57,169 bases of DNA from Pseudomonas mosselii (GTDB taxonomy: Bacteria; Pseudomonadota; Gammaproteobacteria; Pseudomonadales; Pseudomonadaceae), in the NCBI RefSeq assembly GCF_003205295.1, contig NZ_QJRP01000029.1, positions 1-57,169 of the forward strand, in the 5' to 3' direction. Below, in pieces: positions 25,670-33,438 of the stretch. Within the stretch, counting starts at the first letter, position 1; each line of letters opens with the position of its first letter. The translations under genes and the position numbers were made by a program. The notes below the pieces were generated by a model. That model saw only the letters and a program-made list of their open reading frames with translations, searched no databases and had not been told where the DNA came from.

Positions 25670-26014
25670 GGAAGCCCGCTCCTTCAGCAACAGCGAATTC
25701 GGTACGCGTCGATGCGCTTATTATTGATATGAGAGGCCGGCTCATTGCAAACCGGATCCTCTGAAAGCGCGCCGAGAGTAACAGCTTTGCAAGGGGTCGC
25801 CTAGAGGCCGAAATGGGCCGACAGGTCACGAAAATGACTCAATGAACAATACAGGTCATTTTTAGAGTAATTATACAAAATGTCGCGAAACCGCCTGAAA
25901 GCCCCGCTCTAGAGAGAGTCGGGGAGAGCGGCGGTGCGCCGATGCGACTTGCCCCGCGATTGCGTCAGCCTGGGCGACGACGCTGTCAGAGATGACACAA
26001 TCGCGGGCCTACAA
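25670..26014. other. fadD2-fadD1 spacer with REP variant
   Basis: This 345-base spacer separates the two synthetase genes. It presumably holds the fadD1 promoter in the AT-rich part around 25840-25885 (two stretches of ATTTTTAGAGTAATTATAC type). It also contains a repeat variant listed separately. I found no clear PsrA/FadR operator by eye. Confidence 0.5.
25931..26007. repeat. class C REP variant with imperfect inverted partner
   Basis: GCGGTGCGCCGATGCGACTT plus GCCCCGCGAT at 25931-25960 is repeated exactly at 37937-37966. CCCGCGATTGCGTC (25953-25966) pairs with GACACAATCGCGGG (25994-26007) with one mismatch, so the unit can form a hairpin between the two fadD genes. Confidence 0.7.
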
Positions 26015-27703
26015 TCAGGCGATGTCACGCAACTCCCGACGCAGGATCTTGCCCACCGGGGTCATCGGCAGCGATTCGCGCAGCACGATGTGCTTGGGCA
26101 CCTTGTAGCCGGTGAAGTTGGTCTTGCAGAACGCCTTGAGCTCATCGACGCTCACCCCGCCCGCCCTTGGCACCACGAACAGCTTCACCGCCTCGCCGGT
26201 GCGCTCGTCCGGCACGCCGATCACCGCGCAACTGGCCACCTGCGGGTGGCCCATCACCACGTCCTCGATCTCGTTGGGATACACGTTGAAGCCCGAGACG
26301 ATGATCATGTCCTTCTTGCGGTCGACGATGCGGGTGAAACCGTCCGGATCGATGACGGCGATATCGCCGGTCTTCAGCCAGCCTTCGGCATCCAGGACCT
26401 GGGTAGTGGCCTCAACCTGCTGCCAGTAACCCTTCATCACCTGCGGCCCCTTGATGCACAACTCGCCACGCTCGCCCAGCGGCTGCTCGTGGCCTTCATC
26501 GTCGATCACCTTGAACGCCGTGCCGGGCACCGGCAGCCCCACGGTCCCCAGGCGCGCCAGCTGGCCATAGGGGTTGGTGCTGGCCGCCGGCGAGGTTTCG
26601 GTCAGGCCGTAGCCTTCGACAATGCGGCAACCGGTGAGGGCCTCCCAGCGTTCGGCGGTGGCCTTGACCAACGCGGTGCCGCCGGAATTGGTGATCTTCA
26701 GCGCGGAGAAATCCAGCGACTTGAAGCCCGGGTTGTCCATCAGCGCGACGAACAGCGTGTTCAAGCCCACCAGCGCCGAGAACCGCCACTTGCCCAGCTC
26801 CTTGATGAAACCGGGAATATCCCGGGGGTTGGTGATCAGTACGTTGTGGTTACCGGTCACCATCATGCACATGCAGTTCGCGGTGAAGGCATAGATGTGG
26901 TACAGCGGCAGCGGCGCGATCATCACCTCCTGCCCTTCCTTGATCAGCGGCTGGCCATCGGGGCCGTGCTGACCGAAGCAGGCCAGCACCTGGAGCATGT
27001 TGGCCACCAGGTTGCCGTGGGTGAGCATGGCGCCCTTGGCCAGCCCGGTGGTGCCGCCGGTGTACTGCAGCACCGCGATGTTCTCCAGGGTTTGTGCCAC
27101 CGGCCTGTGAGTGAGCCCGCGCCCCTGGCGCAGAACCTGCTTGAACGACACAGCCTGGGGCAACTGATAGGCCGGCACCATCTTCTTCAGCTTGTCGACC
27201 ACGGTGTTGACCAGCCAGCCCTTGGCCGTCGGCAGCAGGTCGCCCATCTTCGCCTCGATCAGGTACTCGATGCCGGTATCGGGCAGCACCTCCTGCACGC
27301 GCTTGCCGAACATGTTCAGGTACACCAGGGCTCGGGCGCCGGAGTCCTTGAACTGATGGCGCATCTCGCGCTCGGTGTACAGCGGGTTGGTGTTGACCAC
27401 GATCAGGCCGGCGCGCATGGCGCCGAACACCGCAATGGGGTATTGCAGGACATTGGGCATCTGCACCGCGATGCGGTCGCCCGGCACCAGTTCGGTGTGC
27501 TGTTGCAGCCAGGCGGCGAAGGCGGCCGAATGGCGCTCGAGATCGGCATAGCTCAAGGTGACGCCAAGGTTGCTGTACGCCGGACGGTCGGCGAAGCGTT
27601 TGCAGCAGCGCTCGAAGACGTCGACGACGGATGTGTAGGCCTTCATGTCAATGGTGGAAGGTACGCCCGCCGGGCGCTTGTCGTTCCAGAAATCGGCTTG
27701 CAT
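26015..27703 (-). CDS. fadD2: long-chain acyl-CoA synthetase FadD2
   Basis: This 562-residue paralogue of FadD1 has the same signatures: YTGGTTGLAKGA, GYGLTETSP, GWLKTGDIAVIDP, VDRKKDMIIVSGFNVYPNE and PVGKILRRELRD. The ten-residue difference around residue 240 (CFGQHGPDGQ) and the divergent N-terminal third suggest a different chain-length preference. In P. putida and P. aeruginosa the second copy is considered the less dominant enzyme or serves shorter acids. The start MQADFWNDKR lies at the conserved position. It is divergent from the hydrolase gene with 201 bases between. Confidence 0.92.
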   Translation of the reverse strand: MQADFWNDKRPAGVPSTIDMKAYTSVVDVFERCCKRFADRPAYSNLGVTLSYADLERHSAAFAAWLQQHTELVPGDRIAVQMPNVLQYPIAVFGAMRAGLIVVNTNPLYTEREMRHQFKDSGARALVYLNMFGKRVQEVLPDTGIEYLIEAKMGDLLPTAKGWLVNTVVDKLKKMVPAYQLPQAVSFKQVLRQGRGLTHRPVAQTLENIAVLQYTGGTTGLAKGAMLTHGNLVANMLQVLACFGQHGPDGQPLIKEGQEVMIAPLPLYHIYAFTANCMCMMVTGNHNVLITNPRDIPGFIKELGKWRFSALVGLNTLFVALMDNPGFKSLDFSALKITNSGGTALVKATAERWEALTGCRIVEGYGLTETSPAASTNPYGQLARLGTVGLPVPGTAFKVIDDEGHEQPLGERGELCIKGPQVMKGYWQQVEATTQVLDAEGWLKTGDIAVIDPDGFTRIVDRKKDMIIVSGFNVYPNEIEDVVMGHPQVASCAVIGVPDERTGEAVKLFVVPRAGGVSVDELKAFCKTNFTGYKVPKHIVLRESLPMTPVGKILRRELRDIA

Positions 27704-27904
27704 TTATTGTTGTTCCTCTGCCGGGACATCCCTGACCTGATCGCCTGCTGGCAAAAAGGTGTTCAGCCGAAGTTAGCAGCTCTGTCGAAGGTGGCAAATA
27801 CGCCAAGTGCCGCCATTAACATTGTGAATCTCTTTTCTGCCCTTCCTGCAATCGACGGCTTTGCGCATACACTGTTGGGCAACCTCCGCGCGCAAGGACC
27901 CGCC

Positions 27905-28849
27905 ATGCCCCACGACGCCTTCTGGCTCCCCGCCAGCGAGCATTGCAGCCTTTATGTCCACCAATGGCTGCCGGCCACTCCGGTCAAGGCCGTGGTGCTG
28001 CTGGCCCATGGCATGGCCGAGCATGCCGGGCGCTACCAGCGCCTGGGCCATGCTCTCAACGCGGCCGGCTACGGCCTGCTCGCCCCCGACCTGCGCGGCC
28101 ACGGCCGCACCGCCGAACTGGGCAGCCTAGGCCTGTTCGCCCGGCAAAATGGCTGGAATGCCGTACTCAATGACCTGGGCCTGCTGGCCCAGCACATCGG
28201 CCAGCAGTTTCCGGGAACCCCGCTGTTCCTGTTCGGCCACAGCATGGGCAGCTACATCGGCCAGGCCTACCTGCTGCACCACAGCGCCAGCCTGCAGGGC
28301 GCGATCCTCAGCGGTTCGAACTTCCAGCCGGTGGCGCTGTACCGCGCGGCGCGCCTGATTGCCCGTCTCGAGGCCTGGCGCCAGGGCCCGCTGGGCAAGA
28401 GCGCGCTGATCGACTGGCTGTCGTTCGGCTCGTTCAACAAGGCGTTCAAGCCCAACCGCACGGCTTTCGACTGGCTCAGCCGTGATGCCGCGGAGGTGGA
28501 CAAGTACATCGCCGATCCGCTGTGCGGCTTTCGCTGCAGCAACCAGCTGTGGCTCGACCTGCTGCAGGGGTTGGCGCAGATCAGTCAGAAGAAGAACCTG
28601 GCGCAGATCGATCCGAACCTGCCGATCTTCGTGCTGGGCGGCGAATGTGATCCGGTGAGTGCCGGCAAGCGTCTCACCCACCTGGCCGACGCCCTGCGCG
28701 CGACCGGCAACCGTCATGTACAGTTGCGCATCTACCCCGGCGCACGCCACGAAGTGCTCAACGAAACCCATCGCGACGAGGTCACCGCCGAGATCATCGG
28801 CTGGCTGGAGCAGGCGCTGGCCCTTGGCCGCCCTGCCCGCAGTGAATGA
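27905..28849 (+). CDS. alpha/beta hydrolase, monoacylglycerol lipase-like (S33)
   Basis: This 314-residue protein has the lysophospholipase/monoacylglycerol lipase layout: LLAHGMAEHAGRYQRLGHAL, APDLRGHGRT, nucleophile elbow GHSMGSY, acid-containing VLGGECDPVSAG and catalytic His in GARHEVLNE. It has no signal peptide. It lies next to fadD1/fadD2 and 35 bases before phaJ. A lipid or acylglycerol substrate whose fatty acids feed the FadD enzymes is therefore a reasonable inference, not shown. The ATG at 27905 starts the conserved region. Confidence 0.83.
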   Translation: MPHDAFWLPASEHCSLYVHQWLPATPVKAVVLLAHGMAEHAGRYQRLGHALNAAGYGLLAPDLRGHGRTAELGSLGLFARQNGWNAVLNDLGLLAQHIGQQFPGTPLFLFGHSMGSYIGQAYLLHHSASLQGAILSGSNFQPVALYRAARLIARLEAWRQGPLGKSALIDWLSFGSFNKAFKPNRTAFDWLSRDAAEVDKYIADPLCGFRCSNQLWLDLLQGLAQISQKKNLAQIDPNLPIFVLGGECDPVSAGKRLTHLADALRATGNRHVQLRIYPGARHEVLNETHRDEVTAEIIGWLEQALALGRPARSE

Positions 28850-28884
28850 TCGGCAGGCTCGTCCGTTCCACAAGGAAGCCCCTG

Positions 28885-29355
28885 ATGACCCAGGTCACCA
28901 ACACGCCTTACGAAGCCCTCGAAGTCGGCCAGAAAGCTGAATACAAGAAGTCCGTGGCAGAACGCGACATCCAGCTGTTCGCCGCCATGTCCGGCGACCA
29001 CAACCCGGTGCACCTGGATGCCGAGTTCGCCGCCAAGAGCATGTTCAAGGAACGCATCGCCCATGGCATGTTCAGTGGCGCGCTGATCAGCGCCGCAGTG
29101 GCCTGCACCCTGCCTGGCCCTGGCACCATCTACCTGGGCCAGCAGATGAGCTTCCAGAAGCCGGTGAAGATCGGCGACGAGCTGACCGTGCGCCTGGAGA
29201 TCCTCGAGAAGCTGCCCAAGTTCAAGGTGCGTATCGCCACCAACGTGTACAACCAGAACGACGAACTGGTGGTCGCCGGCGAAGCCGAGATCCTCGCGCC
29301 GCGCAAGCAGCAGACCGTCGAGCTGGTGAGCCCGCCGGAATTCGTTGCCAGCTGA
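28885..29355 (+). CDS. phaJ: (R)-specific enoyl-CoA hydratase, MaoC family (PhaJ)
   Basis: This 156-residue single hot-dog domain has the hydratase-2 motif, with catalytic Asp38 and His43 in SGDHNPVHLD. The conserved FKERIAHGMFSGALISAA and LPGPGTIYLGQQMSF segments agree closely with PhaJ1 of P. aeruginosa. It converts trans-2-enoyl-CoA from beta-oxidation to (R)-3-hydroxyacyl-CoA, a precursor of medium-chain polyhydroxyalkanoate. Its position after a lipase-like hydrolase and the fadD genes fits. An AAGGAAG site precedes the ATG at 28885, and a REP hairpin ends the unit. Confidence 0.87.
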   Translation: MTQVTNTPYEALEVGQKAEYKKSVAERDIQLFAAMSGDHNPVHLDAEFAAKSMFKERIAHGMFSGALISAAVACTLPGPGTIYLGQQMSFQKPVKIGDELTVRLEILEKLPKFKVRIATNVYNQNDELVVAGEAEILAPRKQQTVELVSPPEFVAS

Positions 29356-29370
29356 GATTCTCACGGTCAC

Positions 29371-29420
29371 TGTAGGAGCGGCCTTGCGGCCCTTTCGCGA
29401 CACAAGGCCGCTCCTACAGG
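29371..29420. repeat. REP class A, collapsed hairpin
   Basis: TGTAGGAGCGGCCTTG pairs directly with CAAGGCCGCTCCTACA across a short CGGCCCTTTCGCGA loop, so two REP arms are fused without the usual spacer. It lies between convergent phaJ and the sigma gene. Confidence 0.88.
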
Positions 29421-29454
29421 TATTGTGCCTAGCCTGAAGACTACCTGTAGGCGC

Positions 29455-30693
29455 TCACCCCAGCTCGCGCAAGCGTCGCTCGATATGCCGGCGCTCCGGT
29501 CCCTGCCGGGTCAGCGTCAGCGCCTGCTGCCAGGCCTCGCGGGCCTGCGCGGTATTGCCCAACTGCCGATGCAGTTCGGCCCGCGCAGCATGGGCCAGGT
29601 GATAGTCGCCCAGCTCGCCCCGCTCGAGAATCGCCTCGACCGCCCGCAACCCGACCTGCGCACCATCGCGCCGGGCCAGGGCTGCTGCCCGGTTCAGCTC
29701 CACCACCGGTGACGGCCAGTGGCGCTGCAACACATCGTACAGGCCGACAATCTCGTCCCAGTCGGTGGCCTCGGCGCTGGGCGCTTCGGCATGCAGTGCG
29801 GCAATCGCCGCCTGCACGCTGTAGGGGCCGAACTCCCGGCTGCTCAGTGCCTGGCGCACCAACTGGCTGCCCTCCTCTATCTGTGCCCGGTCCCACAGGC
29901 CGCGGTCCTGCTCATCGAGCAGCACCAGTTCGCCGCGGGCATCGCTGCGCGCGTTCTGCCGCGAGGCCTGCAACAGCATCAACGCCAGCAGCCCCAGCAC
30001 TTCGGCATCCGGCAGCAACTGCGCCAGCAACCGGCCCAGGCGAATGGCTTCGTCGGTGAGCGCGCGCGTGGTGACATCCTCGCCCGAAGACGCCGAATAG
30101 CCCTCGTTGAACACCAGGTAGATCACCCGCAGCACACTCTCCAATCGCTCCGGCAACTCGCCCAGTTCCGGTACCTGGTAGGGGATCTGCGCATCGCGGA
30201 TCTTGGCCTTGGCGCGCACGATGCGCTGGGCGATGGTCGCCGGGCTCTGCAGGAAGGCGCGGGCGATCTGCTCGGTGGTCAGGTCGCAGACCTCGCGCAA
30301 CGTCAGCGGCACCTGGGCATCGAAGGCCAGGGCCGGGTGGCAGCAGGTGAAGATCAGGCGCAGCCGGTCATCGACCAGCAGCTCCTGCTCACCTGGGTCC
30401 TGGGCCTCCCCCTCCAGCAGCATGATCAGGTCCGCCTGGGAACGGTCGAAGCGGATGCGGCGGCGCAAGGCGTCGATGGCCTTGAAACGGCCGGCGGAAA
30501 CCAGCCAGGCCCGCGGATTGTCCGGGATGCCATCGCGCTGCCAGCGCTCGACGGCAATGAAGAAGGCGTCATGCATGGCCTCCTCGGCCAGGTCGAAGTC
30601 CCCCAGCAGGCGAATCAGGGTGGCCAGGATGCGCCGGGAGTCACGGCGGTACACCGACTCCACTTCGTCGCGCACATGCGCTTCGCTGTTCAT
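29455..30693 (-). CDS. ECF sigma factor of group ECF42 (with C-terminal TPR-like extension)
   Basis: This 412-residue protein has sigma region 2 in the first 90 residues (DFDLAEEAMHDAFFIAVERW, GIPDNPRAWL) and region 4 around 108-170 (LTLREVCDLTTEQIARAF, SPATIAQRIVRAKAKIR). A helical extension of about 230 residues ends in TPR-like repeats (YHLAHAARAELHRQLGNTAQ). This extension, which replaces an anti-sigma factor, and the adjacent YCII/DGPF gene define group ECF42. The gene is third in an operon after the SnoaL-like and YCII genes, and an ECF42-type promoter lies at the head of that operon, so autoregulation is likely. The activating signal is unknown. Confidence 0.88.
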   Translation of the reverse strand: MNSEAHVRDEVESVYRRDSRRILATLIRLLGDFDLAEEAMHDAFFIAVERWQRDGIPDNPRAWLVSAGRFKAIDALRRRIRFDRSQADLIMLLEGEAQDPGEQELLVDDRLRLIFTCCHPALAFDAQVPLTLREVCDLTTEQIARAFLQSPATIAQRIVRAKAKIRDAQIPYQVPELGELPERLESVLRVIYLVFNEGYSASSGEDVTTRALTDEAIRLGRLLAQLLPDAEVLGLLALMLLQASRQNARSDARGELVLLDEQDRGLWDRAQIEEGSQLVRQALSSREFGPYSVQAAIAALHAEAPSAEATDWDEIVGLYDVLQRHWPSPVVELNRAAALARRDGAQVGLRAVEAILERGELGDYHLAHAARAELHRQLGNTAQAREAWQQALTLTRQGPERRHIERRLRELG

Positions 30694-30734
30694 CAGCCCC
30701 GCAATGCCTGGGTCATCGTGGTTCTCCTCATGGG

Positions 30735-31079
30735 TCAGGGTTGCAACTCACGCACCGGCCGCACCTCGACACTGCCGACCCGTGCCGCCGGAATGCCCCT
30801 GGCGATATTCAACGCTTCATTGAGGTCGCGGGCATCGACCAGGTAGAACCCGGCCAACTGCTCCTTGGTCTCGGCGAACGGACCGTCGGTCAGGCTCATG
30901 CGCCCGGCGCGCACGCGCACCGTGGTGGCAGTCTGCACGGGCTTGAGCGCCTCGGCGGCGATCATCCGCCCGGAGCCCTGGATGGCCTCGGCGTAGGCCA
31001 TGCATTCGGCGTCCTCGGGGCTGTCGGGCAGGCTGTGCAACAGCGCTTCATCACAATAGACCAGGCACAGGTATTTCAT
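30735..31079 (-). CDS. YCII/DGPF-domain protein
   Basis: This 114-residue protein contains SLTDGPFAETKEQLAGFYLV at about residues 62-81, the DGPF motif of the YCII-related family, a ferredoxin-like small fold. Such proteins are the constant partners of ECF42 sigma factors. They have been proposed as the direct output or sensor, but no reaction is established. It is 41 bases before the sigma gene and 42 bases after the SnoaL-like gene. A CGGAGA ribosome site precedes the ATG. Confidence 0.88.
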   Translation of the reverse strand: MKYLCLVYCDEALLHSLPDSPEDAECMAYAEAIQGSGRMIAAEALKPVQTATTVRVRAGRMSLTDGPFAETKEQLAGFYLVDARDLNEALNIARGIPAARVGSVEVRPVRELQP

Positions 31080-31121
31080 GATCGTCTCCGGGGCGAGGTG
31101 GCGATAGGCGGTCGAGGGTGT

Positions 31122-31547
31122 TCAAGGTTTGAGGTTGAACAGCGCTTTTTGCGTTTCCATGTCGAACGGCGCTGACCAGTGTTCATGGATGACCTGCCAT
31201 TGGCCGCCACTGCGCCGGTAGCCGACAGTGGCGCGCATGAAACCGCACTGGCTTTCATCATCGGACGGCCCGCAGCGGTTGAGCCAGTGGGCCAGGCCCA
31301 GGTCGCCGTCGGCGTGCACGGTCAGTTGCGCCAATTCGAACACCATCGGCCCGGTGCACATGCCCATGCACATTTCCCAATGGGCGCGGTAGGCGGCCTT
31401 GCCCTTGAATTGCAGGGCCTGGATGGCGTCGAAGGCGACAATATCGTCGGCGTAGGGGGCAACGATACGGTCGACATCACGCTCGCGCACGGCTTGCATC
31501 CACTGCTCGATCAGTTGCTCCAGTTCACGCTCGGCTGCAGTGTTCAT
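31122..31547 (-). CDS. SnoaL/NTF2-like protein in the ECF42 operon
   Basis: From the ATG at 31547, preceded by GGAGGAAACACCG, it encodes 141 residues with an NTF2-like cone fold. It has the helical N-terminus ELEQLIEQWMQAVRERDVDR and IVAPYADDIVAFDAIQAL, then GKAAYRAHWE and a C-terminal sheet with GGQWQVIHEHWSAPFDM. This resembles SnoaL-like proteins often annotated as ketosteroid isomerase-like. It is the first gene of the ECF42 operon and directly follows the ECF42-type promoter, so it is probably part of the regulon. Ligand or substrate unknown. Confidence 0.8.
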   Translation of the reverse strand: MNTAAERELEQLIEQWMQAVRERDVDRIVAPYADDIVAFDAIQALQFKGKAAYRAHWEMCMGMCTGPMVFELAQLTVHADGDLGLAHWLNRCGPSDDESQCGFMRATVGYRRSGGQWQVIHEHWSAPFDMETQKALFNLKP

Positions 31548-31598
31548 CGGTGTTTCCTCCGAAGACTCATCAGGGTTGGTAGTGACGCTTTCAACACT

Positions 31599-31626
31599 GG
31601 TCGAACGGGAAAACGGCAGATCGACA
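31599..31626 (-). promoter_or_regulatory. ECF42-type promoter of the SnoaL-YCII-sigma operon
   Basis: On the minus strand TGTCGA (31626-31621) is followed after 17 bases by CGACC (31603-31599). The reported ECF42 target motif is TGTCGA at -35 and CGA-C/T-type at -10. The -10 ends about 50 bases before the first start codon, giving a normal leader of about 45 bases. Confidence 0.7.
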
Positions 31627-31669
31627 GCCGCCTGGAAATAAATCAGTCGAGGGGCGCGACCGATTAGCC

Positions 31670-32311
31670 TCAAACGGGTGCAGGCAAGATGAACTCACGG
31701 TAACCGGAGAGAATCACGTACACCGCGAAATAGCAGAAAATGGCCGCCGACAGCAGGTAGGACCACGTCAGCAGCCGATCACCGAGCAAGCGCCCACCAT
31801 GGCTGGCGATGCCGCACAGCGACACGCACCAGGCCAACCCGGCAGCGAAGAAGCCCCCGAGGAACAGACCCGCGTCGAGCAGACTGCCGCCACCGGACCT
31901 GGAGATCAGCACCCCACCCACCGCCGCGAACCAGAGGATCGCGCTGGGCGATGACATGGCCAGGAAGATCCCGCGCAGGAACTCGCGCCAGCCCGACTCC
32001 ACCACCACCTCGCTCCGCGACTCCAGGTGCCCGCCACGCCAAGCCGCCAGCAGCATCTTCACGGCAAACCACACCAGCAGTGCCGAACCGCCCAGCCACA
32101 GGGCCCAGCGCACGCTTTCGAACTGCAACAGCACGGTCATCCCGGCCAGCGCGGCAATTGCATAGACCAGGTCGCCGACGCAGGTACCCAGGCCCAGCCA
32201 GAACCCCTGGAGAAACCCGCGTTGCATGGCCAGGGTGATCATGGCGATATTGGCCACGCCGATATCCAGGCAAAGGGACAAACTGAGCAGAAATCCATTA
32301 GAGAAAGGCAT
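31670..32311 (-). CDS. LysE/RhtB-family amino-acid exporter
   Basis: This 213-residue inner-membrane protein has six hydrophobic segments. Its N-terminus FLLSLSLCLDIGVANIAMIT and the following GFWLGLGTCVGDLVYA match the LysE family signature (GPxNxxxxxxxxxxG then GxxxGxxxGD), though the usual Pro of the first motif is absent. Members export amino acids or homoserine lactones. It lies 77 bases after the dehydratase-like gene on the same strand and may share its transcript; together they could remove excess threonine or serine. This pairing is an inference. Confidence 0.8.
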   Translation of the reverse strand: MPFSNGFLLSLSLCLDIGVANIAMITLAMQRGFLQGFWLGLGTCVGDLVYAIAALAGMTVLLQFESVRWALWLGGSALLVWFAVKMLLAAWRGGHLESRSEVVVESGWREFLRGIFLAMSSPSAILWFAAVGGVLISRSGGGSLLDAGLFLGGFFAAGLAWCVSLCGIASHGGRLLGDRLLTWSYLLSAAIFCYFAVYVILSGYREFILPAPV

Positions 32312-32388
32312 GGCGCACTCTGGGCGTATTCAGGGGTGCACATTGAACCCGAGGGGGCGCTTGCCGTACAGAAAGAAAGTTCACTCGC

Positions 32389-33348
32389 TCAGACAGACCC
32401 CGCCAACACCTGCGCATAGCGCCCGCGATCCACGTTGGCGCCACTTAGCACCACCGCCACACGCTTGCCGGCCTGACGCCCACGTTCCTGCATCAATGCG
32501 GCCAGGGCAGCGGCACCGGCACCCTCGGCGGTGTTGTGGGTGGTCTCGTGATAGAGGCGCATGGCTTCGGCGATCTCGTCATCGCTCACCCGCACGATGC
32601 GTGCGGCATGCTCGCGCACCAGGGCGAAGGCGTCGGGGTGCGGCACACGGCAGGCCATGCCGTCGGCAAAGGTGTTGGCGCTGGCAGTGGTGATGATGCG
32701 GCCCTGCTCGAAGCTCTGGGCATAAGCGTCCGCCGCAGCGGAGACCACGCCGACGATCTCGGTGTCCAGCCCAAGCAGGTTGCGCGCCTGGATCAGCCCG
32801 CAGATGCCCGAGCCCATACCGATCGGCACATATACGCAATCCAGATCGGCCACCGCCTCGAACAGCTCCAGGGCGTAGGTGGCCACGCCGCGCACCAGCT
32901 CCGGGTGGAACGATGGGACCATCTGGTAGCCGCGTTCCCCGGCCAGGCGCGCCGCCTCCTCACGGGCGACGTCGAAGTCCACGCCGTGCTCCACCAGTTC
33001 CGCGCCCAGGGCACGCATGGCGGCGTTCTTCTCCCGCGAGTTGCCTTCCGGCACCACGATCACCAGCGGCAAACCCGCCTGGCCCGCCGCCAGGGCCATG
33101 CTCTGGCCATGGTTACCGCGGGTAGCGGTGACCAGCCCGCGGGGGACTTCGCCACCGGCCAGCAGGGAACGCACGTAGACCAGCCCGCCACGCACCTTGA
33201 AGGCACCGGTGGGGGCATGGTTTTCATGCTTGACCCAGAGCTGGCAACCCAGCCGCTCGGCCAGCAGCGGCCAGGCATGCTGCGGGGTCGGCGGAACGTG
33301 CTGGTGAACAAAGTCGGCGGCTTCACGCAGGGCGGGCAAGTCGAACAT
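32389..33348 (-). CDS. threonine dehydratase-like PLP enzyme
   Basis: This 319-residue fold-type II PLP enzyme has Lys51 in PTGAFKVRGG as the Schiff-base lysine, the Asn loop TRGNHGQSMA (77-86) and a phosphate-binding glycine loop PIGMGSGICG (175-184). It has no C-terminal ACT regulatory domain, so it belongs to the short, catabolic threonine/serine dehydratase group, which deaminates the amino acid to a 2-oxoacid and ammonia; hydroxyaspartate ammonia-lyase is a possible alternative. A GAAGGA site precedes the ATG. It is divergent from a MocR regulator that likely controls it. Confidence 0.83.
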   Translation of the reverse strand: MFDLPALREAADFVHQHVPPTPQHAWPLLAERLGCQLWVKHENHAPTGAFKVRGGLVYVRSLLAGGEVPRGLVTATRGNHGQSMALAAGQAGLPLVIVVPEGNSREKNAAMRALGAELVEHGVDFDVAREEAARLAGERGYQMVPSFHPELVRGVATYALELFEAVADLDCVYVPIGMGSGICGLIQARNLLGLDTEIVGVVSAAADAYAQSFEQGRIITTASANTFADGMACRVPHPDAFALVREHAARIVRVSDDEIAEAMRLYHETTHNTAEGAGAAALAALMQERGRQAGKRVAVVLSGANVDRGRYAQVLAGSV

Positions 33349-33397
33349 GGTGATCTTCCTTCATCGTCAGGGCTTGATCCGATCCTAAGCGCCGGCC

Positions 33398-33432
33398 ATT
33401 GTATGGGTCCAAACATATATTGCATGGGTAGC
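33398..33432. promoter_or_regulatory. direct-repeat operator between dehydratase and MocR genes
   Basis: ATTGTATGGGT at 33398 and ATTGCATGGGT at 33419 are 21 bases apart, two helical turns, on the same strand. MocR-type regulators typically bind such direct repeats in the divergent promoter they control. The first copy covers a possible -10 (TACAAT on the minus strand) of the dehydratase gene. A TATATT at 33416-33421 could be the -10 of the regulator gene itself. Confidence 0.6.
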
Positions 33433-33438
33433 AATTTC

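Noticed and set aside
25934..28849. A 971-codon frame on the plus strand.
   Set aside because: Its first two thirds are the shadow of fadD2; only the last 314 codons, the hydrolase from 27905, are real. No fusion is implied.
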